64,000 nt of DNA from Geomonas agri (GTDB lineage: Bacteria; Desulfobacterota; Desulfuromonadia; Geobacterales; Geobacteraceae). Position numbers and translations under genes: made by a program. The notes beneath the pieces were generated by a model. That model was not told the origin of the DNA, made no database searches, and worked only from the letters and a program-made list of their open reading frames with translations. Below, one piece after another: positions 1-9,088 of this stretch (position 1 is its first letter; every line of letters starts with the position of its first letter). The stretch lies in the NCBI RefSeq assembly GCF_020179605.1, contig NZ_JAINZO010000001.1:1958799-2022798 (forward strand), read 5' to 3'.

Positions 1-1
1 C

Positions 2-1225
2 GTACGCGGCGATGCGGCAGCGTTCCAGGGGGCCTGGGGTGAGCTCCTTACCGGGCAGAACCGGCTGATCGAGGCGTTCGTGCAGCCGATCGACGTCACC
101 TCGCGCCACCTCGCCCGTATCTCCAAGGGGGACATCCCCGCCAAGATCACCGACACCTACTACGGCGATTTCAACGACATCATCAACAGCCTCAACCTGC
201 TGATCGACGCCAACAACGACGCCACCAATCTCGCCAAGGAAATCGCGGAGGGGAACCTGCTCCTCGAGGTGAAGCAGCGCTCGGAAAACGACGGGCTTAT
301 GCAGGCGCTGTCAGCCATGGTGCGCAACCTGACCCGCGTGGTCTCCGACGTCAAGATCGCCGCCGACAACGTCACATCCGGGAGCCAGGCGCTCAGTTCC
401 ACCTCCGAGGAAATGTCCCAAGGGGCGAGCGAACAGGCAGCCTCGGCGGAAGAGGCGAGCTCGTCCATGGAGCAGATGACCTCCAACATCAGGCAGAACG
501 CGGACAACTCGATGCAGACGGAAAAGATCGCGGTTAAGTCGGCGACCGACGCCAGCGAAAGCGGCCAGGCGGTGGCGAGAACGGTGGCGGCCATGAAAGA
601 GATTGCCTCCAAGACCTCGATCATCGAGGAGATCGCGCGCCAGACCAACCTCTTGGCCCTGAACGCAGCCATAGAGGCGGCGCGGGCGGGGGAGCACGGC
701 AAGGGATTCGCCGTGGTGGCCTCAGAGGTGAGAAAGCTCGCCGAACGGAGCCAACGGGCAGCCGGAGAGATCGGCGATCTTTCCCTCACCTCTGTCGAGG
801 TGGCGGAGCACGCCGGAGCCCTGCTGGAGATGCTGGTCCCCGACATCCACAAGACGGCGGAACTGGTGCAGGAGATTTCAGCCGCCTGCAAGGAACAGGA
901 CACCGGCGCCGAGCAGATCAACCGCGCCATCCAGCAGCTGGACCAGGTGATCCAGCAAAACGCCAGCGCGTCCGAGGAGATGGCCTCCACGGCCGAAGAA
1001 CTCGCCTCCCAGGCCGAGCAGCTGCAGGGCACCATCGCGTTCTTCAAGGTCGGCGCATCAGCCGTTGAACAGAGACGGCCCAGCAAGCCGGCGGCGGCGA
1101 CGCAAAAGCGGGGGCAGCAGAAGCTGACCCGTTCCGGAAGCGTATTGCCGGGGCTGACCGGAGTCGAACTGAACATGGTGGCCAACGAGGAGAGCCTGCT
1201 GCAGGCGGGATTCGAGAGGTACTAG
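2..1225 (+). CDS. Methyl-accepting chemotaxis protein, C-terminal part (5' end outside window)
   Basis: The frame is open from base 2, so the gene starts upstream of the window and only the last 407 residues are visible. A HAMP-like segment at the left is followed by the long cytoplasmic signalling coiled coil with the hairpin-tip motif [19 protein letters not shown], then the [14 protein letters not shown] stretch. This tip binds CheA and CheW in the receptor family. After the coiled coil there is a flexible tail of about 50 residues rich in Pro, Lys and Gln, ending in GFERY. That ending fits the x-aromatic-x-x-aromatic pentapeptide that tethers CheR and CheB in some receptors. The signalling domain is very close in sequence to that of the 1094-residue receptor at 10004-13288, so the two are paralogues. 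The sensor domain and ligand cannot be seen. Confidence 0.93.
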   Translation, partial: VRGDAAAFQGAWGELLTGQNRLIEAFVQPIDVTSRHLARISKGDIPAKITDTYYGDFNDIINSLNLLIDANNDATNLAKEIAEGNLLLEVKQRSENDGLMQALSAMVRNLTRVVSDVKIAADNVTSGSQALSSTSEEMSQGASEQAASAEEASSSMEQMTSNIRQNADNSMQTEKIAVKSATDASESGQAVARTVAAMKEIASKTSIIEEIARQTNLLALNAAIEAARAGEHGKGFAVVASEVRKLAERSQRAAGEIGDLSLTSVEVAEHAGALLEMLVPDIHKTAELVQEISAACKEQDTGAEQINRAIQQLDQVIQQNASASEEMASTAEELASQAEQLQGTIAFFKVGASAVEQRRPSKPAAATQKRGQQKLTRSGSVLPGLTGVELNMVANEESLLQAGFERY

Positions 1226-1248
1226 CAGACCATCTACAGCGTGACGAG

Positions 1249-1278
1249 AAAGGCGGCCCAACGCGGCCGCCTTTTCTT
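1249..1278. terminator. Bidirectional intrinsic terminator
   Basis: A GGCGGC...GCCGCC hairpin flanked by A-rich and T-rich runs lies between the convergent receptor and rtcA genes and can serve both. Confidence 0.75.
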
Positions 1279-1280
1279 TG

Positions 1281-2321
1281 TCACGAAGTCGGGGTGATGG
1301 CCACCGCGCCGGGTCCCCCTTCCCTCCCTTCCACGCGGCAGGAAAGCTTCAGGAAGTAGCCCGTCACCAGAAGGTTGATGGCAAGGTGGCTGGTGATGCG
1401 CGAGGTGCGAAAGAGCGAGGCCCCCGTGCCACGGGCGAGGTAGAGCACTAGCTGGTCGGCGAGGTGGGGGTCGACCGCTTCGCCGCTTTCATGGTGCTCG
1501 AGAAACTCGCTGGCCGCCTCGGCCCCGACCGTTTCCGCGGGCTTGCCCCGCTCCCCCAGGGCGGTGAACCCGGCCACGGCGTGCTCGTACTCTGCCTTGA
1601 TGAAGATGAAGGTCCCCTGCCCGAAGATGGTCAACTCCCGCGTTTCTATGTCCATGGGCAGACCGCGCTCCAGCTTACCCTTGAGGCCGGTGAGGGCTGA
1701 CTGGATCTGCCGCTCGGCGATGGTCCTCGGGAGGTTGCCGACGGCAGAGACGATGCGCAGTCGGGTGAGCTTCCCCCTCTCCCGGGGGAGGTACGGGGCC
1801 AGCACTTCGGCTGGTTCCACCGTGCACTCCACGCGCCCTCCCCCCTTGGGGTAGAAGCCGAAGGAGCGGGCGGTGGTTTCGCCGCGCACCCCGAGCCGTG
1901 CGATGCTGGGCCAGAAGATTTCCTCGAAGTAGTTCCAGGAAGGGCTGAAAGGGACGTGGGTGCTGCCAATGACGGTGACCCTGCTTGCCTTGCGGGCGGC
2001 AAGCAGGGGGGGAATCACGGTCTGGAGCACGAGCGTTGCGGAACCGGCGGTGCCGATGTCGAAGCTGTACTCTCCGGCGGTGATGCGATCGGGTAGGAAG
2101 CTCAATTCCGGTGAGCCGAGCCGGTCGCCGGCCACGTTGGCCGAGGAGATGCGCGCCGCAGCCTGCACCGCCATCAGGTGCTGGCGCATCAGGCCCGATT
2201 TGGAACGGTTCTTCCTGATGTTGTAAATGTGGAAGCCTTCGCCGGTAAGGCAGGACAGGCTCAAGGCGCTGCGCAGCACCTGCCCTCCCCCTTCCCCTAC
2301 GCTGCCGTCAATCTCGATCAT
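1281..2321 (-). CDS. rtcA: RNA 3'-terminal phosphate cyclase
   Basis: A 346-residue protein of the usual RtcA length. The family converts RNA 3'-phosphate ends to 2',3'-cyclic phosphates using ATP through an enzyme-AMP intermediate. The N-terminus carries the family signature around GSVGEGGGQVLRSAL (residues 6-20), followed by GTAGSATLVLQT, FYPKGGGRVE, and near the C-terminus TSHLAINL, whose His corresponds to the adenylylated histidine of the family. It lies 13 bases downstream of the phosphofructokinase gene on the same strand, so co-transcription is likely, although no metabolic link is obvious. No rtcB or rtcR is seen in the window. A GGGA-type ribosome site precedes the ATG. Confidence 0.93.
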   Translation of the reverse strand: MIEIDGSVGEGGGQVLRSALSLSCLTGEGFHIYNIRKNRSKSGLMRQHLMAVQAAARISSANVAGDRLGSPELSFLPDRITAGEYSFDIGTAGSATLVLQTVIPPLLAARKASRVTVIGSTHVPFSPSWNYFEEIFWPSIARLGVRGETTARSFGFYPKGGGRVECTVEPAEVLAPYLPRERGKLTRLRIVSAVGNLPRTIAERQIQSALTGLKGKLERGLPMDIETRELTIFGQGTFIFIKAEYEHAVAGFTALGERGKPAETVGAEAASEFLEHHESGEAVDPHLADQLVLYLARGTGASLFRTSRITSHLAINLLVTGYFLKLSCRVEGREGGPGAVAITPTS

Positions 2322-2334
2322 GGCTGTCCCGCTT

Positions 2335-3507
2335 TCAGTACAGGAACATCGGCTTGCCCAGCACGTGGCGCACCTTGGGCCGGTACTCGGCGGCGTCGTA
2401 CAACTCGGCCACGTCCACCCGCTTTTCCCCCTGCATGATGGTGCTGATCGGGATGTGCCGGTAGGTTCCCCCCTGCATGGCGACCATACGCCCCGACATC
2501 CCCTCGGTGATCAGGTCCATGGTCATGTTGGCATAATTGTAGGCCACCATCAGGTCGAGCGAATCGGGGGCACCGCTACGCATGAGATAGGAGAGCTGCT
2601 GGTAGATAATGTGGGACCCAGTCAGCTGCTTGATCGCCTCGCTCACCACCACGCCGATGCCGCCCAGCTTCTTGTGCCCGTAGGCATCCTCCTGGCCATA
2701 CTCGACGATCTGCCCGCCGACCATGGAGGCCCCTTCCGAGATGGTCACCATCGCGTAGTTGCTGCGGTTGGATTTCTTATCCTCCTGCAGGAGCAGCGAA
2801 AGCTTCTCCACGTCGAAGGGGACCTCGGAAATAATGGCGCGGTCCACCCCGGCCAGGTACGCGGAGATGAGCGAGGTTTCCCCGGAGTTCCTGCCGAAGA
2901 GTTCCACAACCGCGATCCGCTCATGCGAGCCGGCGCTGGTGCGCAGGTTGTGGATGAAGTTGACGCTCCTTGTGACCGCCGTGGAGAAGCCTATGCAGTA
3001 GTCGGTGCCGAAGACGTCGTTGTCCATGGTCTTCGGGATGGCCACGATGGGGACACCCTCGCGGTTCAGGCGCTCGGCATAGCTCAGGGTGTCGTCCCCG
3101 CCGATCGGTATCAGCACGTCGATGCCAAGGTGCTCCAGGTTGGCGAGGATGTGCGAGGTGAAGTCGTGATTCCCCTCCGCGGACGGGTCGAACTCGGCGC
3201 CGCGCAGGAAGGTGGGAACGTCGCTGCCGGCCACCTTGCCGGGGTTGGTACGGCTGGTGTGCAAAAAGGTCCCGCCGGACCGGTCCACGGTGCGCACGGT
3301 GTGGCGATCAAGCGGCATGATGGTGTCGTCCCAGCTGTCCGGGTCGTCGCGGTTGTAGGCCAAGAGCCCGCCCCAGCCGCGCCGGATGCCGACCACCCGG
3401 TACCCGTTTTCCGAGGCGCGCGCCACCAGGGTCTTCAGGGCGGGATTGAGCCCCGGCACGTCACCACCGCCGGTCAGAACGCCTATGGTCTTCTGCCTGT
3501 CTGCCAT
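2335..3507 (-). CDS. pfkA: 6-phosphofructokinase family, probably PPi-dependent
   Basis: A 390-residue phosphofructokinase-family protein acting on fructose 6-phosphate / fructose 1,6-bisphosphate. The nucleotide-loop [10 protein letters not shown] lies near residue 13, followed by IGGDDT and PKTMDND. In this family Asp in GGDD and Lys in PKTxDND are the residues associated with pyrophosphate as phosphoryl donor, whereas ATP enzymes usually have GGDG and PGTIDND. The visible residues therefore favour a reversible PPi-dependent enzyme; this is inference from signature residues. The start is supported by an AAAGGAG ribosome site. It is the first gene of the pair with rtcA. The symbol pfkA is the usual label, but pfp would suit a PPi enzyme. 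Confidence 0.9.
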   Translation of the reverse strand: MADRQKTIGVLTGGGDVPGLNPALKTLVARASENGYRVVGIRRGWGGLLAYNRDDPDSWDDTIMPLDRHTVRTVDRSGGTFLHTSRTNPGKVAGSDVPTFLRGAEFDPSAEGNHDFTSHILANLEHLGIDVLIPIGGDDTLSYAERLNREGVPIVAIPKTMDNDVFGTDYCIGFSTAVTRSVNFIHNLRTSAGSHERIAVVELFGRNSGETSLISAYLAGVDRAIISEVPFDVEKLSLLLQEDKKSNRSNYAMVTISEGASMVGGQIVEYGQEDAYGHKKLGGIGVVVSEAIKQLTGSHIIYQQLSYLMRSGAPDSLDLMVAYNYANMTMDLITEGMSGRMVAMQGGTYRHIPISTIMQGEKRVDVAELYDAAEYRPKVRHVLGKPMFLY

Positions 3508-3656
3508 GGCAATCTCCTTTAATGATCAGCATTAAAAAACTTTCACATTATACAGGAGCGGGTTTTCATTTCAAGGTGACCTGAGATCTCCATTTTAGGA
3601 ATGTTATTCGGGAATTGTGGGGGGCTTGGTAAGACAAATTGCAATCCAGACAAAGA

Positions 3657-3707
3657 GCAAATCCCCCCTGCCCCCCCCTTTCACAAAGGGGGGACCTGGA
3701 TCCCCCT
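3657..3707 (+). repeat. Dispersed palindromic intergenic repeat, copy 1
   Basis: This element lies in the 308-base gap between the phosphofructokinase promoter side and a small hypothetical gene. It begins GCAAATCCCCCC and contains CCCTTTCACAAAGGGGGG, a hairpin-forming palindrome. Related copies are at 18726-18787 and, inverted, at 42656-42703. Nothing else recognisable was found in 3508-3815. Confidence 0.6.
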
Positions 3708-3815
3708 ACTCTTCCCGTTTGGCCGGGGCGAGGCGGAAGATGAAGAGGGACATCTCGGACGGGAGCATGGGGCCGCCGTAGCAGCCTTGCATGAGGCGGC
3801 GTTCGGTTGGCGCTT

Positions 3816-4115
3816 TCAGGTGGTGAGGTAGTAGGTGATCTCGTTGTGCCCGACCAGGAGTTCCAGCCCGGAGAGAGCGGGAGGGGCGCAAGGGGTCGCG
3901 CCGCTTTCCTGCAGCATGGACCAGGCGTGCTGTTCGCACTCGGGGGTGAAGTAGAGGTCAGTGCCCCCGTCTTGTACCGGTTTGCGGAATAAAGCCATGG
4001 TGCGGGGACCGCCCGCCGAGCGGAACAGCGCGGTGAAGGCGTCCTGGATCGCGGTCGACCTCCCCGCTGAGACCTCGACGGCGCTCAGGTGAAGATGGTG
4101 CCATTGCATACTCAT
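3816..4115 (-). CDS. Hypothetical protein, 99 residues
   Basis: A small cytoplasmic-looking protein without signal peptide or membrane segment. I do not recognise a family. Its ATG overlaps the stop of the preceding DUF2889 gene in an ATGA arrangement, which points to translational coupling and is the main support that it is real. The sequence is mixed in composition with a Cys-containing centre (FTPECEQHAWSM) and a C-terminus LVGHNEITYYLTT. Confidence 0.6.
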   Translation of the reverse strand: MSMQWHHLHLSAVEVSAGRSTAIQDAFTALFRSAGGPRTMALFRKPVQDGGTDLYFTPECEQHAWSMLQESGATPCAPPALSGLELLVGHNEITYYLTT

Positions 4116-4579
4116 ACTCCCTCCCCGCCTTTACTTTCCGGGGGCGCAACGTAGCCGGCGCAGGTGCCGACCAGTTTCTCGTGAATCGCGTCCAGCATCT
4201 CCGCCTCGTCGGTGAAACCAGCGGCGGCACCCAGATTCAGGGCCAGAGGCAAGAGTCCCATGAGCAGGTTGCGCATGTTACCGCACCCCGTCGAGCCGCC
4301 CAAGGCTTCGGAGACCTTGCGCTGCAGGCCGCGCCCGATGACGAAGCCGTTCAACTCTGCCATTCGCGCCGATACGTTGCGGCAGTCCGGAGTGGGGGAC
4401 TTACGGAAATCGGCTTCCGCCGAGATGATCTTCATAGTGGCTACCTCGACCCGCACCTCCAGGAGCACGTCGTGGAAGCGGTCCTTCATGGTGGCGGTGA
4501 GCAGCGCCGTACCGTCGCCCTGCTTCAACAGGCGGTACGAAATGTCCCTCTGGAAATCTTCCATGCTGTTCAGTTGCAT
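4112..4579 (-). CDS. DUF2889 domain protein
   Basis: A 155-residue protein starting MQLNSMEDFQRDISY. I chose the ATG at 4579 because the conserved region starts there and the longer upstream reading is Arg/Pro-rich and overlaps the thiolase gene. Recognisable blocks are LLTATMKDRFHDVLLEVRVE near residues 20-40, a DCRNVSARM segment, and CGNMRNLLMG in the second half, which fit DUF2889 proteins of Geobacter relatives. The biochemical role is unknown. It overlaps the downstream 99-residue gene by four bases, so the two form a coupled pair. Confidence 0.75.
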   Translation of the reverse strand: MQLNSMEDFQRDISYRLLKQGDGTALLTATMKDRFHDVLLEVRVEVATMKIISAEADFRKSPTPDCRNVSARMAELNGFVIGRGLQRKVSEALGGSTGCGNMRNLLMGLLPLALNLGAAAGFTDEAEMLDAIHEKLVGTCAGYVAPPESKGGEGV

Positions 4580-4730
4580 CGACACTACCTTTCTGCGTTG
4601 GATGTCCGTCCCTGGAGCCGCAAGGCGGCCGGTCCGTCGGGGGGTGAGTTTCGCCGCTCGGGCAGGATATGTCAAGCGAAACTGGGGAGGGCTCCCGCCG
4701 CGCCGGCCAAGCGCGCAAGGAGAACGCCCG

Positions 4731-5906
4731 CTACACCCGCTCGAAGATCGCCGCCACCGCCTCACCGCCACCGATGCAGAGGGAGGCGAGGCCATAGCGC
4801 TTGCCGCTGCGGCTCAACTCGCGCACCAAGGTGGCGACCAGTCGGGCGCCGCTGGCCCCGATGGGATGGCCGATGGCGCAGGCGCCCCCGTTGACGTTGA
4901 CCTTGCCGGCGTCGAGCCCCAGCTCCCTGATCGCTATCAGGGGTACGGCGGCGAAGGCCTCGTTGATCTCGAACAGATCGATCTGTGCCAAGTCCACCCC
5001 CGCCCTGGCACAGACGGCCTTGATGGCGCAGACCGGCGCGTCGGTGTAGTGGTCGGGATGCATGCTGCAGGTGGCATAGGCGACCAGGCGCGCCTTGGGC
5101 GCGAGGCCGAGGCGCTGTACCGCCTCCCCTCCGGCAAGGAGGGCAAAGGCGGCGCCGTCGTTGATGGTGGAGGCGTTGCCGGCGGTGATGGTCCCCTCCC
5201 GGCCGAAAGCAGGCTTCAGGTCCGCCATCCGCGCGATATCGGAGCGGAACGGCTCCTCGTCCTCGTCGACCACCTCCTTGCCGTGGTGCACCTTTTTCAC
5301 GACCGGCACGATCTCGTCGGCGAAGATCCCCTCGCTCACCGTCTCCTGCGCCAACCGGTAGGAGCGTAGCGCAAACTCGTCCTGCGCCTCCCGCCCGAGC
5401 GCATGCCGCTTCACCGCCTCCTCGGCTATCTCCCCCATGTGCCGCCCCGAGTACGGGTCCTGCAGGCCGTCGTACAGCATCAGGTCCAGGAGCTGCCCGT
5501 GCCCCATGCGATAGCCGTAGCGCGCCTTCTTCAGGATGAAGGGAGCCAGGGACATGCTTTCCATGCCGCCGGCAATGACGATTTCTGCATCGCCCAGGGC
5601 AATGGATCCCGCGGCCAACATGATCGCCTTCAAGCCGCTGCCGCAGACCTTGTTGATGGTCATGGCGTTGGTGCTGTCCGGGATCCCGGCTCGCCGCATC
5701 GCCTGGCGCGCCGGTGCCTGCCCACAACCGCCGGACAGGACCTGCCCCACGATCACCTCGTCTACCGCCTCCGGGGTGACGCCGCTGCGCTCCAGGAGGG
5801 CCTGCAGCACCGGGGCGGCCAGGGCCGGCGCCTCCACATCGCACAACGCCCCGCCGAAGGAACCAAACGGTGTCCGCAACGCTTCGACCACGAATATGTC
5901 TTTCAT
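4731..5906 (-). CDS. Thiolase, acetyl-CoA C-acetyltransferase family
   Basis: A 391-residue thiolase of normal length. The family condenses or cleaves acyl-CoAs (2 acetyl-CoA to acetoacetyl-CoA and back). The catalytic set is complete: nucleophile Cys88 in NKVCGSGLKA, the His of GHPIGASGAR near residue 345, and the second Cys in CIGGGEAVA close to the C-terminus. MESMSLAPF and NEAFAAVP are also family-typical. A G-rich ribosome site precedes the ATG. Sequence alone does not separate a biosynthetic acetoacetyl-CoA thiolase (AtoB/PhaA-like) from a beta-oxidation 3-ketoacyl-CoA thiolase. No neighbouring beta-oxidation genes are seen to decide this. Confidence 0.92.
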   Translation of the reverse strand: MKDIFVVEALRTPFGSFGGALCDVEAPALAAPVLQALLERSGVTPEAVDEVIVGQVLSGGCGQAPARQAMRRAGIPDSTNAMTINKVCGSGLKAIMLAAGSIALGDAEIVIAGGMESMSLAPFILKKARYGYRMGHGQLLDLMLYDGLQDPYSGRHMGEIAEEAVKRHALGREAQDEFALRSYRLAQETVSEGIFADEIVPVVKKVHHGKEVVDEDEEPFRSDIARMADLKPAFGREGTITAGNASTINDGAAFALLAGGEAVQRLGLAPKARLVAYATCSMHPDHYTDAPVCAIKAVCARAGVDLAQIDLFEINEAFAAVPLIAIRELGLDAGKVNVNGGACAIGHPIGASGARLVATLVRELSRSGKRYGLASLCIGGGEAVAAIFERV

Positions 5907-6005
5907 GCCCCGTCCCCCTCACGCCACAGTCGATAAGAGAATAAAATGTACCCGCTTTTGGTCACATCTCCAGTGGCCGCTGACAAAACCGTGCTGGCTT
6001 CAAAA

Positions 6006-6036
6006 GAAAAAGGGCAGCCCGGTGTGGGCTGCCCTT
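6006..6036 (-). terminator. Intrinsic terminator of the M24 peptidase gene
   Basis: The arms AAGGGCAGCC and GGCTGCCCTT are followed by a T-rich tract on the minus strand, just after the peptidase stop codon. Confidence 0.8.
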
Positions 6037-6059
6037 GATGAGAAAGTCTGTGCCTATGC

Positions 6060-7229
6060 TCAGAGGTAGACGATGTCGTCAGGAAGGTCACTCAACCTGA
6101 CGCCACCGTCGTCGCTCACTGCGAAGGTGTTTTCTATGCCGATGACCCCCATGCCGGGAAACACGAACTTCGGCTCTATGGCCAGGGTCTGCCCAGCCTG
6201 AAGCGCCACCTTGAACCCTTGTGCCAGTACCGGGAACTCGTCCAGCTCAAGCCCCACGCCGTGCCCAACAAACTTCGCATTCTCGCCTGGAGCTCCCATG
6301 AAGTGGTCGGAGAGCCCGGCAGCCTGCGCCATCTCGGCAGCCTTTAGGAACAGCTCCTCGCAGATCGCCCCCGGCTTCAGGTTCAGCGCCAGGTACTCCT
6401 GGATCGAGAGCGCCGTATGGAAAGCGTGCTCGAGCTCGGGGGCAAGCTTGCCGATCACAAAGAACCTGGTCATGTCGATGATGTAGCCGTTGAAGACCCC
6501 GGTGTAGTCAATGAGGATAGGAGCGTTGACGGGGATGAGGGCAGCGGAGGCGCCGTGCGGCGAGGCGCTGGACATCCCCTGCCCGGTGACCGCGCCGTCG
6601 AAGAAGCCGGTGTCGCCTGCGGTGGCCGAGGAGACCGCCAACCCCTGGAACAATTCCTGGTTGAAGGCGCGCATGCGCACGTACCCTTCTCCCCCAGCTT
6701 TCCTGAGCCGGTACTCGAACTCGGCAGCGAGGTCCACCTCGCGCATCCCGGCTTTGAGAAACCCGGGCACCTCGCGGAAGACGCCGGCCAACTGCGTGCC
6801 GCAGTAGCGGATCTGTTCCAGTTCCCAGGGCGACTTTACCGACCGAATCTCGCGGTTAACTGCGGAGACGTCGACGAAGTTACGGCCGGGGAGCAGCTTT
6901 TGATAGTAGTTCAACTGCTGTACCGGTGCCACGTCGAAGGTGAAGCCGATAGTAGTCAACTCGGCTCCGAACTCCCCGGGGAATTCCTTGCTGGAGGGAA
7001 AGGGGCGAGTGTCGTCGATGCAGCTTTCCTGCTTCCCCCTGATGAAGCTTTTGCGCACCCAGAGGCGCGGCTGGCCCGTGGCTGGGACCCATAGGGTCGA
7101 GTTCTGCCGGGTGCCAGAAAAATAGTAGACGTCGATCGGGTGGATGAAGAGGGCGCCGTCCATCCCCTTGTCCCGCAGCGCCTCTTGCAGCCTCGTGATT
7201 CTCTGTTGCGCTTCCTGCCTGGTCAGCAT
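6060..7229 (-). CDS. M24 family metallopeptidase (Xaa-Pro aminopeptidase-like)
   Basis: A 389-residue protein with an N-terminal creatinase/prolidase-type domain (about residues 8-140) and a C-terminal pita-bread metallopeptidase domain. Metal ligands are visible in order: Asp in LIDYTGVFNGYIIDMTRF (two Asp), His in KFVGHGVGLELDEFPV, Glu in LAIEPKFVFPG, and Glu in GVIGIENTFAV. The family removes N-terminal residues adjacent to proline or cleaves X-Pro dipeptides in the cytoplasm. Because all ligands are present it should be catalytically competent. The sensor kinase gene ends 21 bases upstream on the same strand, so read-through from it is likely. A G-rich ribosome site precedes the ATG. Confidence 0.9.
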   Translation of the reverse strand: MLTRQEAQQRITRLQEALRDKGMDGALFIHPIDVYYFSGTRQNSTLWVPATGQPRLWVRKSFIRGKQESCIDDTRPFPSSKEFPGEFGAELTTIGFTFDVAPVQQLNYYQKLLPGRNFVDVSAVNREIRSVKSPWELEQIRYCGTQLAGVFREVPGFLKAGMREVDLAAEFEYRLRKAGGEGYVRMRAFNQELFQGLAVSSATAGDTGFFDGAVTGQGMSSASPHGASAALIPVNAPILIDYTGVFNGYIIDMTRFFVIGKLAPELEHAFHTALSIQEYLALNLKPGAICEELFLKAAEMAQAAGLSDHFMGAPGENAKFVGHGVGLELDEFPVLAQGFKVALQAGQTLAIEPKFVFPGMGVIGIENTFAVSDDGGVRLSDLPDDIVYL

Positions 7230-7250
7230 CGGTCCCCCCTGGTTGCGGCC

Positions 7251-8840
7251 TTAGCCGAGCGTGAAGAAAAATGTGGCGCCACTGCCGGGCTCGGACTGTG
7301 CCCAGATGTGGCCGCCATGGCGCTGGATGATGCGCTGCACACTGGCCAGCCCGATGCCGGTCCCCTTGAAATCATCCGAGTCGTGCAGGCGCTGGAATGG
7401 CTTGAAGAGGACCGAGGCCCGGCTCATATCGAACCCGGCGCCGTTGTCCCGCACGAAAAAGGCGTCCCGCCCCTGGTGCGACACGATGCCGAATTCCAGC
7501 CGGGTCTCCTCCTTCTTGGCTGAGTACTTCCAAGCGTTGCCCAAGAGGTTGTCCAGTACCACCCGCAGCAACTGGGGGTCAGCGTCGGCCACAATGCCGG
7601 GCTGGATCACGCACTCCACGCGGCGCTGCGGGTCGGAAAGCCTCAACTCGGTGAGGATCTCCCCGGCCAGTTCGCTCACATCCACCAGCTCCCTATTCAA
7701 GGATACGCTGTAGCGGCGCGAGAAGTTGAGCAGGGTGTCGATCAGGTGGTTCATCTTTAGGCTGCCGTTGATGATCTCCTGAACGTAGTCCTTGCACTGC
7801 GACTCCAACTGTTGCCCGTACAGTTCCATGATCACCTGTGCGAAGCCGTAGATGGCGGTGAGAGGGCGCCGCAGGTCGTGGGACACCGTGTAGTTGAAGG
7901 CTTCCAGTTCCTCGTTGGCCGTCTCCAGTTCGAGGGCGCGAGCGGAGAGATAGGTATGGAGCACCTCGATCTCCTCCGCGGCCTGCTTTCTGCGGGTGAC
8001 GTCGGAGATCATGGCGAAGGAGCCCTGGAATGTGCCGCTTGCATCGTGAATGGGCATGGCCGATACGCTGGCCCAGACCCTGGAGTTGTCCTTGCGCACC
8101 AGGATGGTTTCGTAGTGTTCGGAGACGCCGTTCTCGCGGCTTCTCTGGCGGTCGGCGGTTTCGTCGTGCAGTGCCTGGTCGACGAACTCCAGGAAGGGAC
8201 GCCCCAGCAGCTCGATAACCTCGTATCCCAGCATCTCGGCGAACTGGCGGTTCAGGTAGGAGAGGCAACCAGTGCGGTCGGCAGCGACGATAGACTCCTG
8301 CGCGGTCTCCACGATCATGCGGAAACGAGCCTCGCTCTCCTTGAGCGCCTTCTCGGCCGCCTTCCACTCGGTGACGTCGATCATGACGGCCATGGAGCGG
8401 ACGATGGTTCCCTGCGCGTCCCGCTCGGCAGCGGCGCTCAGCAGGACGTCGATCACCGCCCCGTCCTTCTTGACCAGCTGGTATTCGACGTTGCGGCAGT
8501 AACCGACGCGGAAAAATTCCGGCAGCACCGTTTCCACGGCGTAACGACGCGAAGCGGGGGTAAGAAAGTCGATGGACGGGCGCCCCAAGACCTCGTCGCG
8601 GCCATAGCCCAGCACCTCGCACCAGTAGTTGCTGACCCCGAGCAGCAGACCGTTGCGGTCGATGGAGTGCAGCATGACCGGGGTGTCGTTGTAGAGGCAG
8701 CGGAAACAGCGCCCCCCCTGGTCCTCCCCTTGCAGAGCCTCCTGCTGTTCCTTCAGGATCAGACGCAAAGCGGCATTTTCAGCCTGCAGCCTGGCTACCT
8801 CGGCCTGGAGATCGCCTCCGGTTGTCACTTCGCCTTTCAT
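7251..8840 (-). CDS. PAS-domain sensor histidine kinase
   Basis: A 529-residue soluble kinase. The ATG at 8840 has a GGAG ribosome site seven bases upstream, so I prefer it over an earlier start that would add 29 residues. The order is an N-terminal coiled coil (about 5-40), two PAS domains (about 50-165 and 170-300; the second is followed by FAMISDVTRRKQ), a coiled-coil linker, the dimerisation domain with the phosphoacceptor His in YTVSHDLRRPLTAIYGF, and an ATPase domain with NAWKYSAKKE, DNGAGFDMS and GTGIGLASVQRII. No membrane segments are seen, so it senses a cytoplasmic signal. No response regulator is adjacent. It is divergent from the thioesterase gene at 9089. Confidence 0.9.
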   Translation of the reverse strand: MKGEVTTGGDLQAEVARLQAENAALRLILKEQQEALQGEDQGGRCFRCLYNDTPVMLHSIDRNGLLLGVSNYWCEVLGYGRDEVLGRPSIDFLTPASRRYAVETVLPEFFRVGYCRNVEYQLVKKDGAVIDVLLSAAAERDAQGTIVRSMAVMIDVTEWKAAEKALKESEARFRMIVETAQESIVAADRTGCLSYLNRQFAEMLGYEVIELLGRPFLEFVDQALHDETADRQRSRENGVSEHYETILVRKDNSRVWASVSAMPIHDASGTFQGSFAMISDVTRRKQAAEEIEVLHTYLSARALELETANEELEAFNYTVSHDLRRPLTAIYGFAQVIMELYGQQLESQCKDYVQEIINGSLKMNHLIDTLLNFSRRYSVSLNRELVDVSELAGEILTELRLSDPQRRVECVIQPGIVADADPQLLRVVLDNLLGNAWKYSAKKEETRLEFGIVSHQGRDAFFVRDNGAGFDMSRASVLFKPFQRLHDSDDFKGTGIGLASVQRIIQRHGGHIWAQSEPGSGATFFFTLG

Positions 8841-9052
8841 AACAACTCCGGCACTTGCACGTAACGTTGGGGTGAGGATCTGTTTACGCTTTGTGGAGCG
8901 AAGTGTCAACCTGATTTGTGCCAGCAAAATCGCTGGAATTGGTCAGGCAACCTCGCGATTCGACAGGGATGAGGCATCGTCACAGGTTTTTTTGTATACG
9001 ACATGCGACGCGCCCTTTATTTCCAGGAAAAACTCTGCTAAGGTAACCCTGC

Positions 9053-9068
9053 TTTACGTGCACGTAAA
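9053..9068. promoter_or_regulatory. 16-base perfect palindrome, probable operator
   Basis: TTTACGTGCACGTAAA ends 20 bases before the thioesterase start codon, between a plausible -10 region and the ribosome site, a typical place for a repressor. It resembles TTTACGT-type operators reported for regulators of acyl-CoA and branched-chain catabolism, but no such regulator is encoded nearby. Confidence 0.5.
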
Positions 9069-9088
9069 CCAGATGAGGAGAAACTAGA

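Noticed and set aside
2227-3522. A 431-residue open frame antisense to the phosphofructokinase gene
   Set aside because: Its composition is typical of antisense frames in high-GC genes and it has no recognisable motif.
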